Positions 35,257 through 44,125 are shown, counted from the first letter of the stretch. The stretch: 64,000 nucleotides of DNA from Streptomyces sp. MMG1121 (GCF_001280015.1 NZ_LGDV01000118.1:286733-350732); one strand, 5' to 3'. Numbers and translations: made by a program. Notes: generated by a model from the letters alone, not told the origin.

Positions 35257-35682
35257 ATGGGAACGAAACGGTCTGCCGCTCCATGGGGCGTGGGGTTGGC
35301 CCTGGTTGCCGTCATGGCATCCGCGGCAACGCCGGCGGCTGCGCACAGCCAGGCACCGCACCAGACGGCCGTGCACGTGGTCCTCACGAACGCGGACAAC
35401 GGCAGGACCGTGCCCGCGCGGACCGGTGACGACATCGACGTAACCCTCACCGGCTACCGCGAAGACGGGCTCACCTACTCCTGGAGCCGACCGGTGAGCG
35501 ACTCCACCGGCCTCCGGCGGACCGCAGGCGGCACGAACCCCAGGGGCGGCGCCACGGCGCGCTTCCACGTCGAGAAGGACGGCGTCGCCACCCTCAGCGC
35601 GGGGCGACACTGCCGTCCCGACGCCGGTCACCTCTGCCCTCTCGTCGTCACGCCGTGGAAGGTGCGGGTGGAGGTGAAGTGA
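35257..35682 (+). CDS. Small secreted protein, possibly chagasin-like
   Basis: 141 residues. Signal peptide to about residue 30 (GVGLALVAVMASAATPAAA). The mature part is a small all-beta domain: VVLTNADNGRTVPARTGDDIDVTLTGY, YSWSRPVSDS, GGATARFHVEKDGVATLSAG, VVTPWKVRVEV. The spacing (G..v.v..GD.v.v.L, then a W, then F.....G...L) resembles inhibitor I42/chagasin proteins but lacks the NPTTGY loop, so this is only a suggestion. Two cysteines (about 118 and 125) may form a disulfide. GGGAGG lies about ten bases before ATG 35257. Confidence 0.65.
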   Translation: MGTKRSAAPWGVGLALVAVMASAATPAAAHSQAPHQTAVHVVLTNADNGRTVPARTGDDIDVTLTGYREDGLTYSWSRPVSDSTGLRRTAGGTNPRGGATARFHVEKDGVATLSAGRHCRPDAGHLCPLVVTPWKVRVEVK

Positions 35683-35733
35683 CCGATTGACGGGGGCCCG
35701 GCCTTCGCCGTCACCTGACCCACCGGACACGGT

Positions 35734-35997
35734 CTAGCGGGGCGGGCGCTTCTTGCCGTCCAGCTCGTCCCACCACTCGTCGGACTTCGGGTCACCGGAC
35801 GGGTCGTCCCACCAGCGGTCCTCAGGGCCCCGCCGGTTCGCGATCATCGCGGCCACCGGCGGGATGACCATGGCTACGACACACATGCCGACGGCCGCCG
35901 GCACGGACCAGATGCGTACAACTCCCCAGGCCAGAACGAAGAGCCCGATACAGGCTCCCATCATGGCGAAGTAGACGTGACGCCGCCGCGCGTACAT
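35734..35997 (-). CDS. DUF3099 family membrane protein
   Basis: 87 residues: basic N-terminus (YARRRHVYF), two hydrophobic helices (AMMGACIGLFVLAWGVV; VPAAVGMCVVAMVIPPVAAMIA) and an acidic Trp-rich tail (EDRWWDDPSGDPKSDEWWDEL). It matches the actinobacterial DUF3099 family, of unknown function. TACCCT lies six bases before the ATG (leaderless pattern). Confidence 0.82.
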   Translation of the reverse strand: MYARRRHVYFAMMGACIGLFVLAWGVVRIWSVPAAVGMCVVAMVIPPVAAMIANRRGPEDRWWDDPSGDPKSDEWWDELDGKKRPPR

Positions 35998-36137
35998 ACG
36001 TCCAGGGTAGGGCGACAGGCGGATCCGAGGGAGCTGTCACAACTGATCGACAATCGCCGCCCGCCCTTCCCCCGCAGGGTTACCGTGACGTAGCCGTACA
36101 CCGACCACGCCGACCGCCGACCTGGGGGAACCACCAC

Positions 36138-36875
36138 ATGCGCGCCCTGCGAATAACTCTGATCCTCGTCGTGATCCTGGGCGGGCTGTTCGTGATCGCG
36201 GACCGGGTCGCCGTGCACTTCGCCGAGGGGCAGGCGGCCGACAAGCTGAAGTCGACCGAGAACCTGGCCTCGACGCCGGACGTGAACATCAAGGGGTTCC
36301 CGTTCCTCACCCAGGTCGCGGGCGGGTCGCTCGACGACGTCGAGGTCGGGATCGCGGACTACCAGGCCGCCACGGGCACCGCCGGCCAGACGATCCGGAT
36401 CGACCACCTGAAGGCCGACATGAAGGGCGTCTCCTTCTCCGGCGACTACAGCTCCGCCACCGCGTCCACCGCCACCGGCACCGCGACCGTCTCCTACGCC
36501 GAGCTGCTGAAGACCGCCAAGTCCGAGCCGACCGAGGTCGCCCCCGGGATCACCGCCCGGGTGGTCGGCCTCTCCGACGGCGGCAACGGCAAGATCAAGG
36601 TCAAGGTCGAGGGCACCGTCTCCGCGCTCGGGATCACACAGACCGTCTCCGTGCTCAGCTCCGTGACCGTCGAGAACGACAAGGTGCAGGTGCACGCCGA
36701 CTCGCTGCCCAAGCTGGGCGCCGGTGCGATCGCCGAGGACCGCATCCGCCGGATCACCGACTTCCAGCAGGCCATCGACCAACTGCCCGGCGGCATCAAG
36801 CTGGACAAGGTGCAGGCGGCGCCGGACGGCGTGGAGATCAGCGTGAAGGGTTCGGACGTCAAGCTGGCCGGGTAG
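36138..36875 (+). CDS. DUF2993 (LmeA-like) exported protein
   Basis: 245 residues. One N-terminal signal or anchor helix (RITLILVVILGGLFVIA), then a repetitive beta-rich domain (VNIKGFPFLTQVAGGSLDDVEVGIADYQA, VEGTVSALGITQTVSVLSSV). It belongs to DUF2993, whose mycobacterial member LmeA binds phospholipids in the periplasm; the role here is inferred only. GGGGGA lies eight bases before the ATG. No obvious partner; transcribed away from DUF3099. Confidence 0.85.
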   Translation: MRALRITLILVVILGGLFVIADRVAVHFAEGQAADKLKSTENLASTPDVNIKGFPFLTQVAGGSLDDVEVGIADYQAATGTAGQTIRIDHLKADMKGVSFSGDYSSATASTATGTATVSYAELLKTAKSEPTEVAPGITARVVGLSDGGNGKIKVKVEGTVSALGITQTVSVLSSVTVENDKVQVHADSLPKLGAGAIAEDRIRRITDFQQAIDQLPGGIKLDKVQAAPDGVEISVKGSDVKLAG

Positions 36876-37083
36876 GGACACCCGCGGCACACCGGCGGTG
36901 GACGTACGGCGTCCGACTGGCGAGACGGCCGCGTCCGTACCGTAGATGGGTCACCCGCGCGAGCGCCCGGAGGTCGTACGACGACGCCCCGTGCGCTCTT
37001 GCAGTCCCACCATTCGGACGATCGCATCTCGTCATATGACACCCCGGTGACACGCCCGCCCAGACGTCCCTACGATCGGGGCC

Positions 37084-37164
37084 ATGAGGCGACAGGCGGA
37101 TCTCACCAAGCGGCGGGCAGTGGACCTGTGCCGCGTTGCCGCCATGCTCTGTCGCCCCTTCTGA
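37084..37164 (+). CDS. Putative cysteine-containing leader peptide
   Basis: 26 residues, MRRQADLTKRRAVDLC then RVAAMLCRPF, with Cys16 and Cys23. TACGAT lies seven bases before the ATG, so it is probably translated from a leaderless mRNA. It ends 129 bp before the sulfurtransferase gene. Actinobacteria carry such cysteine-rich uORFs before sulfur-assimilation genes, where ribosome stalling at Cys codons at low Cys-tRNA controls the downstream genes. The reading as an attenuator is inference from that precedent. Confidence 0.75.
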   Translation: MRRQADLTKRRAVDLCRVAAMLCRPF

Positions 37165-37293
37165 GTGGAAGTCGCCCGCTTCCGCATCCCTCAGCCGCCC
37201 TGCTGGTAAGGGCACCCGTGCGCCCCGGCCCCCGAGCGCGCACCCTCTCTACTTCTGCACGCCCCGCCGCGACTGCCCCGGAGGAGAAAGAGC

Positions 37294-38139
37294 ATGAGCC
37301 GCAGCGACGTCCTCGTAGACGCCGACTGGGTCCAGGACAACCTGGACAACCCCACCATCGCACTGGTGGAGGTGGACGAGGACACGTCCGCCTACGAGAA
37401 GAACCACATCAGGAACGCGATCCGCATCGACTGGACCAAGGACCTGCAGGACCCGGTCCGCCGCGACTTCATCGACCAGGCCGGCTTCGAGAAGCTGCTG
37501 TCGGAGAAGGGCATCGCCAACGACACCCTGGTGATCCTCTACGGCGGCAACAACAACTGGTTCGCCTCGTACGCCTACTGGTACTTCAAGCTGTACGGCC
37601 ACGAGAACGTCAAGCTCCTCGACGGCGGCCGCAAGAAGTGGGAGCTGGACGCCCGCGAGCTGGTCCCCGGCGACGAGATCCCCGAGCGCGCCAAGACGGA
37701 CTACAAGGCCAAGGCCCAGGACACCTCGATCCGCGCCTTCCGTGACGACGTCGTCGCCGCGATCGGCGCGCAGAACCTGGTCGACGTGCGCTCGCCCGAC
37801 GAGTTCAGCGGCAAGCTGCTCGCCCCGGCCCACCTGCCGCAGGAGCAGTCGCAGCGTCCGGGCCACGTCCCGAGCGCGCGCAACATCCCGTGGTCCAAGA
37901 ACGCCAACGACGACGGCACGTTCAAGTCGGACGACGAGCTGAAGGAGCTCTACGCCGAGGAGAGCGTGGACCTGGCCAAGGACACGATCGCCTACTGCCG
38001 CATCGGTGAGCGCTCGGCCCTGACCTGGTTCGTGCTCCACGAGCTGCTCGGTGTGCAGAACGTCAAGAACTACGACGGCTCCTGGACCGAGTACGGCTCC
38101 CTCGTCGGCGTGCCGATCGAGCTCGGCGCCGGCAAGTAA
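37294..38139 (+). CDS. cysA: Thiosulfate sulfurtransferase (CysA/SseA-like)
   Basis: A 281-residue two-domain rhodanese. The N-terminal inactive domain has VLVDADWVQDNLDNPTIALVEVDED. The C-terminal catalytic domain has LVDVRSPDEFSGK and the active-site loop AYCRIGERS with Cys235. It matches mycobacterial CysA2/CysA3. It transfers sulfane sulfur from thiosulfate to cyanide or protein thiols. GGAGGAG lies about seven bases before the ATG. It is followed at 46 bp by an SseC-like gene, the same pair as cysA3-sseC1 in M. tuberculosis, and preceded by a cysteine leader peptide. Confidence 0.92.
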   Translation: MSRSDVLVDADWVQDNLDNPTIALVEVDEDTSAYEKNHIRNAIRIDWTKDLQDPVRRDFIDQAGFEKLLSEKGIANDTLVILYGGNNNWFASYAYWYFKLYGHENVKLLDGGRKKWELDARELVPGDEIPERAKTDYKAKAQDTSIRAFRDDVVAAIGAQNLVDVRSPDEFSGKLLAPAHLPQEQSQRPGHVPSARNIPWSKNANDDGTFKSDDELKELYAEESVDLAKDTIAYCRIGERSALTWFVLHELLGVQNVKNYDGSWTEYGSLVGVPIELGAGK

Positions 38140-38184
38140 TCCCACCCGACCGACCTTCTGGTCAGACCCCTCTGGAGAAACAGC

Positions 38185-38472
38185 ATGTGCGGAGCGAAGG
38201 CCGGCGGCCCGGACGCCTCGGCGATCAAGCCCGGTGAGACCACGATCCAGGGTCAGGTGACCCGCGACGGCGAGCCGGTGACGGGCTACGTCCGGCTGCT
38301 GGACTCGACCGGCGAGTTCACGGCCGAGGTGCCGACCTCGGCGACCGGCCAGTTCCGGTTCTACGCGGCCGAGGGCACGTGGACGGTGCGCGCGCTGGTG
38401 CCGGGCGGCTCCGCCGACCGCACGGTTGTCGCCCAGAAGGGCGGGCTCGCGGAGGTCGCCATCGCGGTCTGA
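38185..38472 (+). CDS. sseC: SseC-like DUF1416 protein
   Basis: 95 residues, DUF1416. It begins MCGAKAGGPDASAIKPGE with an N-terminal Cys2 after start removal, then a transthyretin/CNA-B-like beta fold (TTIQGQVTRDGEPVTGYVRLLDSTGEFTAEVPTSATGQFRFYAAEGTWTVRAL). It equals mycobacterial SseC, always paired with the sulfurtransferase. The proposed sulfur-metabolism role is by association. Same operon as cysA. Confidence 0.88.
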   Translation: MCGAKAGGPDASAIKPGETTIQGQVTRDGEPVTGYVRLLDSTGEFTAEVPTSATGQFRFYAAEGTWTVRALVPGGSADRTVVAQKGGLAEVAIAV

Positions 38473-38497
38473 GCGAGCCGAACGGGCTCAGTGACGG

Positions 38498-38551
38498 GCC
38501 GAAGGGCCGTACCCCTGGGGTTGGACGCCAGTGGGGGTACGGCCCTTCGGC
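38498..38551. terminator. Long hairpin terminator
   Basis: An 18-bp stem (38498-38515 with 38534-38551; core CCGAAGGGCCGTACCCC) with an 18-nt loop separates sseC from the convergent membrane-protein gene and probably serves both directions. Confidence 0.8.
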
Positions 38552-38565
38552 TTCCCGGGCCGCCG

Positions 38566-39720
38566 TCAGCCGAGCGCACGCCCCAGTGCCCAGACGACCG
38601 GTGCCGCCGCCGACAGCGGCAAGGCCACGCCCGCCGTGAAATGAACGAAGCGGGACGGGTAGTCGTAGCTGGCCACGCGATGACCGATCAGCGCGCACAC
38701 GCCCGCCGCCCCGCCCAGGGCGGCGCCCTTCGTGCCGAAGCCCGTCATCCCGCCCACCGCGATTCCCGCGCCGGCGGCGGCCACCACGGCGACCAGGGCC
38801 GATGCCACGGTCGGCAGGGGCAGGGCCCGGGCCAGGACGGCGACCGCGACCGCCGCCGCGCCCACCGACACCGCGTGCGGGTCGGCGGCCAGGTAGCCGG
38901 TGGCCAGGACGGACAGCGACGCCGAGGCGACCGTCGCCATCAGGCCGTACATCCGCTCGTCCGGCGAGGCGTGCGAGCGCAGCTGGAGGACCAGCGACAG
39001 CAGGACCCAGATGCCGAGCGGGCCGAGGATCGCGACCGGGGCGTGGTCACGGCCCGCGGCGAGCACCGCCACGTCGGCCGTCAGCCCGCCCGCGAAGGCC
39101 AGCGCGATGCCCTGTCGGGCGGGCCACATGCCGTTCAGCCGGAACCAGCCCGCCGCCGTCACCGCCTGGAGCACCACCAGCGGGACGACCAGCGCGTACG
39201 AGGCGATCGGCGCGGTCGCGGCCAGCAGCAGGCCCAGCACCGCGGTCAGCAGCGCCGGCTGCATGCCGGGCTCTATGACCGGCGAACGGCCCTCCAGGCG
39301 CGCCCGCTGGGCGTCCGTGATCCGGGAGTTGCCGGCGAGGGTCGCGGGGCCGTACTCCGGTCCCGGCTCGGCGTTCTGCTCCGCCTCGGGCTCCGGTACG
39401 ACTGCCGGTGCCGGGGCGGGTGCCTGTGCGTACTGCTGCTGGTACGGCTGCTGATAGGGCTGCTGCTGGTACTGCCCCTCGTACGGCTGCGGCGGCATGT
39501 ACGCCGTCTCCGCCGCCTGCACCGGCGCGTGCGTCTGTGTCTCCCAGGTCTGGCCCTGCCACTGCTGGGTCGCCTGGGCGTCGTAGCCGGGCTGCTGCCC
39601 GTACTGGTCGTACTGCTCGTACCCGGACCACTGCTGCTGTTGTTGCTGCTGCTGGTACGGGTCGTAGCCGTCGTAGCCCTCGTACGGCTGTCTGCCGTGC
39701 TGATACGGCTGGTCGCTCAT
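38566..39720 (-). CDS. Multi-pass membrane protein with Q/Y-rich N-terminal domain
   Basis: 384 residues. Residues 1-130 are disordered and rich in Gln, Tyr and Pro, including a run of eight glutamines (about 25-32) and QQQPYQQPYQQQY. Residues about 165-384 contain roughly eight hydrophobic helices (MQPALLTAVLGLLLAATAPIASY, LGIWVLLSLVLQL, and others). The short motif ITDAQRARLEGRSPVIEPGMQ precedes the first helix. I do not recognise the family. AGGAGG lies seven bases before the ATG; it follows moaD by 4 bp. Confidence 0.72.
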   Translation of the reverse strand: MSDQPYQHGRQPYEGYDGYDPYQQQQQQQQWSGYEQYDQYGQQPGYDAQATQQWQGQTWETQTHAPVQAAETAYMPPQPYEGQYQQQPYQQPYQQQYAQAPAPAPAVVPEPEAEQNAEPGPEYGPATLAGNSRITDAQRARLEGRSPVIEPGMQPALLTAVLGLLLAATAPIASYALVVPLVVLQAVTAAGWFRLNGMWPARQGIALAFAGGLTADVAVLAAGRDHAPVAILGPLGIWVLLSLVLQLRSHASPDERMYGLMATVASASLSVLATGYLAADPHAVSVGAAAVAVAVLARALPLPTVASALVAVVAAAGAGIAVGGMTGFGTKGAALGGAAGVCALIGHRVASYDYPSRFVHFTAGVALPLSAAAPVVWALGRALG

Positions 39721-39724
39721 CGCC

Positions 39725-39979
39725 TCATCCTCCTGCGAACGGCGGGAGCACCTCGACCGTGCCGCCCTCGGCCAGCCGTACCGTCTCATGCGCGCGGGTC
39801 CCGACGGGGTCGCCGTCTATGAGGAAGGAGCATCGCTGCAGCACGCGCGTGAGTTCACCGGGGTGCCGCACGCGCACCGCGGCCAGCGCGTCGGCCAGCG
39901 TGTCCGCGTCGTACGGCTCCTCGGCTACGCCGGACGCGGCCTTGGCGGCGGCCCAGTAGCGCACCGTGACCTTGGGCAT
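39725..39979 (-). CDS. moaD: MoaD/ThiS family sulfur carrier protein
   Basis: 84 residues with a ubiquitin-like fold: KVTVRYWAAAKAASGVAEEPYD, LADALAAVRVRHPGELTRVLQRCSFLIDG, ending VEVLPPFAGG with the C-terminal Gly-Gly that is adenylated and thiocarboxylated. The best fit is the small subunit of molybdopterin synthase. It lies close to the sulfurtransferase/SseC pair, as in mycobacteria where moa genes neighbour cysA3-sseC1, a possible sulfur supply link. The start MPKVTVRYW was chosen; the upstream extension has no homology. Confidence 0.85.
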   Translation of the reverse strand: MPKVTVRYWAAAKAASGVAEEPYDADTLADALAAVRVRHPGELTRVLQRCSFLIDGDPVGTRAHETVRLAEGGTVEVLPPFAGG

Positions 39980-39989
39980 CTCGTTCCTC

Positions 39990-40036
39990 AATCGACGGCA
40001 AGAAAAGAACAAAGACAAAACACAGATGGTGTCAGG
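39990..40036 (-). terminator. T-rich tract after a weak stem
   Basis: On the minus strand, downstream of the hydrolase stop, GACAC-catct-GTGT is followed by a long T-rich run (TTTTGTCTTTGTTCTTTTC). This resembles an intrinsic terminator, which is rare in such GC-rich DNA. It also forms the 5' region of moaD. Confidence 0.4.
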
Positions 40037-40897
40037 CTAGCCCGCCGCGCTGACGGCCCAGTCCGCGATCCGGGCGAGCAGCGCGTCGTCCGCCGCGTGC
40101 TCGGCGTGGCCCATGCCCGGCTCCACCCAGAGTTCCGCGTGGTCACCGGCCGCCTCGGCGAGCATCCGGGGGTGGTCGAGGGGGAAATAGCCGTCCTGGT
40201 CGCCGTGGACGATCAACAAGGGGGTCGGGGCGATCTCCGGTACCGCCTCCACCGGGGAGAGCGGGACCGGATCCCAGTCGCGGTGGTGGATGCGGGTGCG
40301 CAGGCCGTAGCGGCCGACCAGGCGGCCCTCGGGACGGGTGACCAGCCAGTGCAGCCGGCGCATGGGGGCCGTGCCCCGGTAGTACCAGCGGGCGGGGGCG
40401 CTGACCGAGACCACCGCGTCGGCCGCGCCCGGGTGCAGGGCCGCGTGCCGCAGGACCACCGAGCCGCCCATGGAGAAGCCGACGGTCACCACGCGCGCGT
40501 GCCCGAGGCCGCGGGCCCGCTGCACGGCCGCGTCGAGGTCCAGCACCTCCTTGTCGCCGACCGTGGAGCGGCCGCCGGAGCGTCCGTGGCCCCGGAAGGA
40601 GAAGGTGACGACCGCGCCGTAACGGGCGAGCGCGCCCGCCACCCTTCGTACGTGCGGCCGGTCCACGTCCCCGGTGAAGCCGTGGGCGATCACGAACACC
40701 GGGTCACGGGCGGGCGGACATGAGGTGCCGGGGAGGGATTCCGCCGTTTCGTATACGAAGGTGCCCGGGTCGTATACGGAATCGACCGGAATTCCATCGG
40801 CAGTGCGCAGGAACGTCCGCAAAGCTTCCCGTCTGTGCGTCTCGGGATTCGGACGAACGGTGGAATGCGCCACTTGACCTGCCCGACGGTTGCTCAT
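40037..40897 (-). CDS. Alpha/beta hydrolase
   Basis: A 286-residue hydrolase. Oxyanion region VFVIAHGFTGDVDRPHV, RGHGRSGG, nucleophile elbow VTVGFSMGGSVVLRHA, catalytic Asp in LLIVHGDQDGYFPL and His in GMGHAEHAADD. It resembles serine aminopeptidase/monoacylglycerol-lipase-like hydrolases; the substrate is unknown. The start MSNRRAGQVAHS at 40897 was chosen since longer readings run antisense into glnR. AGAAT lies upstream with no RBS, so it may be leaderless. It is divergent from glnR. Confidence 0.83.
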   Translation of the reverse strand: MSNRRAGQVAHSTVRPNPETHRREALRTFLRTADGIPVDSVYDPGTFVYETAESLPGTSCPPARDPVFVIAHGFTGDVDRPHVRRVAGALARYGAVVTFSFRGHGRSGGRSTVGDKEVLDLDAAVQRARGLGHARVVTVGFSMGGSVVLRHAALHPGAADAVVSVSAPARWYYRGTAPMRRLHWLVTRPEGRLVGRYGLRTRIHHRDWDPVPLSPVEAVPEIAPTPLLIVHGDQDGYFPLDHPRMLAEAAGDHAELWVEPGMGHAEHAADDALLARIADWAVSAAG

Positions 40898-41080
40898 GTG
40901 GGCTATTCTGCTGGGCAGAGGACTCGGGCAGCGAAGCCCCCGGGTCCTTTCGTGCTTTCGGAAGCGTTGTATACGAAGCGGGAAACCTGAGGTGACCGCG
41001 GGTGTGTACGGGGCCTTCGGGATCGCGGAGGAGTGCCGTATCGCACACGTCCTCGCGGGGACCGAGGAGGAACCAGACAT

Positions 41081-41881
41081 ATGAGTTCTCTGCTGCTCCT
41101 GACCAACGCCCTCCAGCCGTCGACGGAGGTGCTCCCCGCCCTCGGCCTGCTCCTGCACAACGTGCGGGTGGCCCCGGCGGAGGGGCCCGCCCTCGTCGAC
41201 ACGCCGGGCGCCGACGTCATCCTCGTCGACGGCCGCCGCGACCTGCCGCAGGTGCGCAGCCTGTGCCAGCTCCTGCGGTCCACCGGCCCCGGCTGTCCGC
41301 TCGTCCTCGTCGTCACCGAGGGCGGTCTCGCCGCCGTCACCGCCGACTGGGGCATCGACGACGTGCTCCTCGACACCGCCGGCCCCGCCGAGGTGGAGGC
41401 CCGCCTGCGGCTCGCGATGGGACGCCAGCAGATCGTCAACGACGACTCCCCCATGGAGATCCGCAACGGCGACCTGTCGGTGGACGAGGCCACCTACTCC
41501 GCCAAGCTCAAGGGCCGCGTGCTCGACCTCACCTTCAAGGAGTTCGAGCTGCTGAAATACCTCGCCCAGCACCCGGGCCGCGTCTTCACCCGCGCCCAGC
41601 TGCTCCAGGAGGTGTGGGGCTACGACTATTTCGGCGGCACCCGGACGGTGGACGTGCACGTACGGCGGCTGCGCGCCAAGCTCGGCCCCGAGCACGAGTC
41701 GCTGATCGGCACCGTACGGAATGTCGGTTATCGGTTCGTCACGCCCGAGAAGGGCGACCGTGGCGCCGACAAGGCCGAGCGGGCCGCCGGGGACGCCAAG
41801 GCCGCGGCGGGGCGGGCAAAGGCGGAAGATGCGGACGCATCGGCCGTCCTCGGCGACGCCGACGTCCACGCGGACGTCTAG
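41081..41881 (+). CDS. glnR: Global nitrogen regulator GlnR
   Basis: A 266-residue OmpR-type regulator. The N-terminus (1-110) is an atypical receiver ([41 protein letters not shown]) lacking the usual acidic pocket. The C-terminal winged helix is [56 protein letters not shown], ending [11 protein letters not shown] plus a charged tail. It is nearly identical to SCO4159 GlnR as I recall it, which controls glnA, amtB, glnK and nirB. GAGGAGG lies about ten bases before the ATG. There is no cognate kinase beside it, as expected. Confidence 0.95.
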   Translation: MSSLLLLTNALQPSTEVLPALGLLLHNVRVAPAEGPALVDTPGADVILVDGRRDLPQVRSLCQLLRSTGPGCPLVLVVTEGGLAAVTADWGIDDVLLDTAGPAEVEARLRLAMGRQQIVNDDSPMEIRNGDLSVDEATYSAKLKGRVLDLTFKEFELLKYLAQHPGRVFTRAQLLQEVWGYDYFGGTRTVDVHVRRLRAKLGPEHESLIGTVRNVGYRFVTPEKGDRGADKAERAAGDAKAAAGRAKAEDADASAVLGDADVHADV

Positions 41882-41942
41882 CCGCACGTCCAGGCGCTGA
41901 TACGCCCTGCCCAGGGCGGGTCAATCCGCGTAGACTCCGCGC

Positions 41943-42965
41943 GTGGCCAAGGTGACTCGGGATGACGTGGCACGGCTGGCGGGGACCTCCACCGCCGTCG
42001 TCAGTTATGTCATCAACAACGGACCCCGGCCGGTCGCCCCGGCCACGCGCGAGCGTGTCCTCGCCGCGATCAAGGAACTGGGGTACCGCCCCGACCGGGT
42101 CGCCCAGGCCATGGCCTCCCGGCGCACCGACCTGATAGGCCTGATCATCCCGGACGCCCGTCAGCCGTTCTTCGGCGAGATGGCGCACGCGGTCGAACAG
42201 GCCGCCTCGGAGCGCGGAAAGATGGTCCTGGTCGGCAACACCGACTACATCAGCGAGCGCGAGGTCCACTATCTGCGCGCCTTCCTGGGCATGCGCGTGT
42301 CCGGACTGATTCTGGTGAGTCACGCCCTGAACGACCTGGCCGCCGCCGAGATCGACGCCTGGGACGCCCGGGTGGTGCTGCTGCACGAGCGCCCCGAGGC
42401 CATCGACGACGTCGCCGTGGTCACGGACGACCTGGGCGGCGCCCAGCTCGCCGTACGCCACCTGCTGGAGCACGGCTACGAGTACGTCGCCTGTATGGGC
42501 GGTACCGCGGAGACGCCGGCGGTCGGCGACCCGGTCTCCGACCACGTCGAGGGCTGGAAGCGGGCCATGGCCGAGGCGGGGCTGCCCACCGAGGGCCGGC
42601 TGTTCGAGGCGCCGTACAACCGCTACGACGCCTATCGCGTCGCCCTGGACGTCCTCTCCGGGCCCCACCGCCCGCCGGCGGTCTTCTGCTCCACCGACGA
42701 CCAGGCGATCGGCCTGCTGCGGGCCGCGCGCGAGCTGCGCATCGACGTGCCCGGCGAGCTGGCGGTGGCCGGCTTCGACGACATCAAGGAGGCCGCGCTC
42801 GCCGACCCGCCGCTGACCACGGTCGCCTCGGACCGCTCGGCGATGGCCCGGGCGGCGGTGGACCTGGTCCTGGACGACGGGCTGCGGGTGGCCGGGTCGC
42901 GGCGGGAGCGGCTGAAGACGTTCCCGTCCCGGCTGGTGCTGCGGACGAGCTGCGGCTGCCAGTAG
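41943..42965 (+). CDS. LacI family transcriptional regulator
   Basis: A 340-residue repressor. Helix-turn-helix [48 protein letters not shown] (3-55), hinge [17 protein letters not shown], then the periplasmic-binding-like sensor (60-330), ending in TSCGCQ. GTG at 41943 follows TAGACT by six bases (leaderless pattern). No sugar-use operon is adjacent, so the target cannot be guessed from context. Confidence 0.9.
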   Translation: MAKVTRDDVARLAGTSTAVVSYVINNGPRPVAPATRERVLAAIKELGYRPDRVAQAMASRRTDLIGLIIPDARQPFFGEMAHAVEQAASERGKMVLVGNTDYISEREVHYLRAFLGMRVSGLILVSHALNDLAAAEIDAWDARVVLLHERPEAIDDVAVVTDDLGGAQLAVRHLLEHGYEYVACMGGTAETPAVGDPVSDHVEGWKRAMAEAGLPTEGRLFEAPYNRYDAYRVALDVLSGPHRPPAVFCSTDDQAIGLLRAARELRIDVPGELAVAGFDDIKEAALADPPLTTVASDRSAMARAAVDLVLDDGLRVAGSRRERLKTFPSRLVLRTSCGCQ

Positions 42966-43021
42966 CTCCATCAGCTGCGAGAAGCGTCCTTATATCGGGC
43001 AAACGAGGTTCTGCCGGGCTT

Positions 43022-43054
43022 CTCAGCAAGCACTCAGGAAGCTCTCACGTTCGC
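43022..43054. promoter_or_regulatory. 11-bp direct repeats before the protease gene
   Basis: CTCAGCAAGCA (43022-43032), CTCAGGAAGCT (43033-43043) and CTCACGTTCGC (43044-43054) are head-to-tail with exact 11-bp spacing, the geometry used by OmpR/PhoB-type response regulators. The site ends 17 bp before the protease ATG. The likely ligand is the response regulator encoded at 44407. Confidence 0.55.
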
Positions 43055-43071
43055 GGGGGACCCTCTATGAC

Positions 43072-44085
43072 ATGACCGAGAGCCAGGGCAACGACGCGCA
43101 GCACTACTCCTCCGCTCCTTACTCCGCTCCCGTGCACCCCGAGTGGCCGCCCCCGCCGCCGTACCAGCCGGTGACGGCCACGACAGGTCCGGAGCCCGAG
43201 CCGACGAAGAAGCGCACCCGCGGGCCGGTCGCCCTCCTCGCGGCGGTCGCGATCGTCGCGGCGGCGGTAGGCGGCGGCACGGCGTACGCCTTCCAGGAGC
43301 TGACCGGCAAGGACTCGGTCGCCTCCGCCGGCACGTCCACCAACGTGGTGCCCTCCAGCAAGAAGGGCGACGTCGCCGCGATCGCCGCCGCGGTCAGCCC
43401 GAGCGTGGTCGAGATCAACGCCACCCTCGACAGCGGCTCCTCCACCGGCTCCGGCGTGGTCATCACGTCGTCCGGCGAGATAGTCACAAACAACCACGTG
43501 ATCTCCGGCGCTCAGTCGATCAAGGTGCGCACCAGCGACGGCAAGAGCTACACCGCCCAGGTCGTCGGCACCGACAGCTCCAAGGACCTGGCGCTGATCA
43601 AGCTCCAGGGCGCCTCCGGTCTGAAGCCCGCCTCCCTCGGCAACTCGTCGAACGTCCAGGTCGGTGACTCGGTCGTGGCGATCGGCTCCCCCGAGGGCCT
43701 GACCGGCACCGTCACCAGCGGCATCGTCTCCGCGCTCAACCGGGACGTCACCGTCTCGACGGACGAGAGCCAGGGTCAGGGCCAGGGCGGCGGCGACGGC
43801 AACTGGCCGTTCCAGTTCGGCGGCCGTCAGTTCAACGGCGACACGGGTTCGTCCACGACGACCTACAAGGCCATCCAGACCGACGCGTCCCTGAACCCCG
43901 GCAACTCCGGCGGTGCGCTGATCGACGCGGGCGGCAACATCGTCGGCATCAACTCCGCGATGTACTCGTCGAGTCAGCAGTCCTCGTCGTCCTCCGACGC
44001 GGGCAGCATCGGCCTCGGCTTCGCGATCCCCATCAACACCGTCAAGTCCGACCTGGCCAAGCTGCGAGCGGGTTCCACCAGCTAG
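43072..44085 (+). CDS. Membrane-anchored trypsin-like serine protease (HtrA/PepD-like, no PDZ)
   Basis: 337 residues. A Pro-rich cytosolic N-terminus (1-50), one membrane helix (ALLAAVAIVAAAVGGGTAYAF), then the protease domain. Catalytic triad: His142 in TNNHVI, Asp172 in SKDLALIK, Ser279 in NPGNSGGAL. A Gly/Ser/Gln-rich insertion lies at about 230-260. Unlike DegP it lacks a PDZ domain. The order protease - small ORF - response regulator - kinase parallels mycobacterial pepD/mprAB, suggesting an envelope-stress circuit. GGGGGA lies about 11 bases before the ATG. Confidence 0.9.
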   Translation: MTESQGNDAQHYSSAPYSAPVHPEWPPPPPYQPVTATTGPEPEPTKKRTRGPVALLAAVAIVAAAVGGGTAYAFQELTGKDSVASAGTSTNVVPSSKKGDVAAIAAAVSPSVVEINATLDSGSSTGSGVVITSSGEIVTNNHVISGAQSIKVRTSDGKSYTAQVVGTDSSKDLALIKLQGASGLKPASLGNSSNVQVGDSVVAIGSPEGLTGTVTSGIVSALNRDVTVSTDESQGQGQGGGDGNWPFQFGGRQFNGDTGSSTTTYKAIQTDASLNPGNSGGALIDAGGNIVGINSAMYSSSQQSSSSSDAGSIGLGFAIPINTVKSDLAKLRAGSTS

Positions 44086-44125
44086 CCGCTTGACCGGCAC
44101 AGCACCAGTCAGCAGGGAGTACGTC

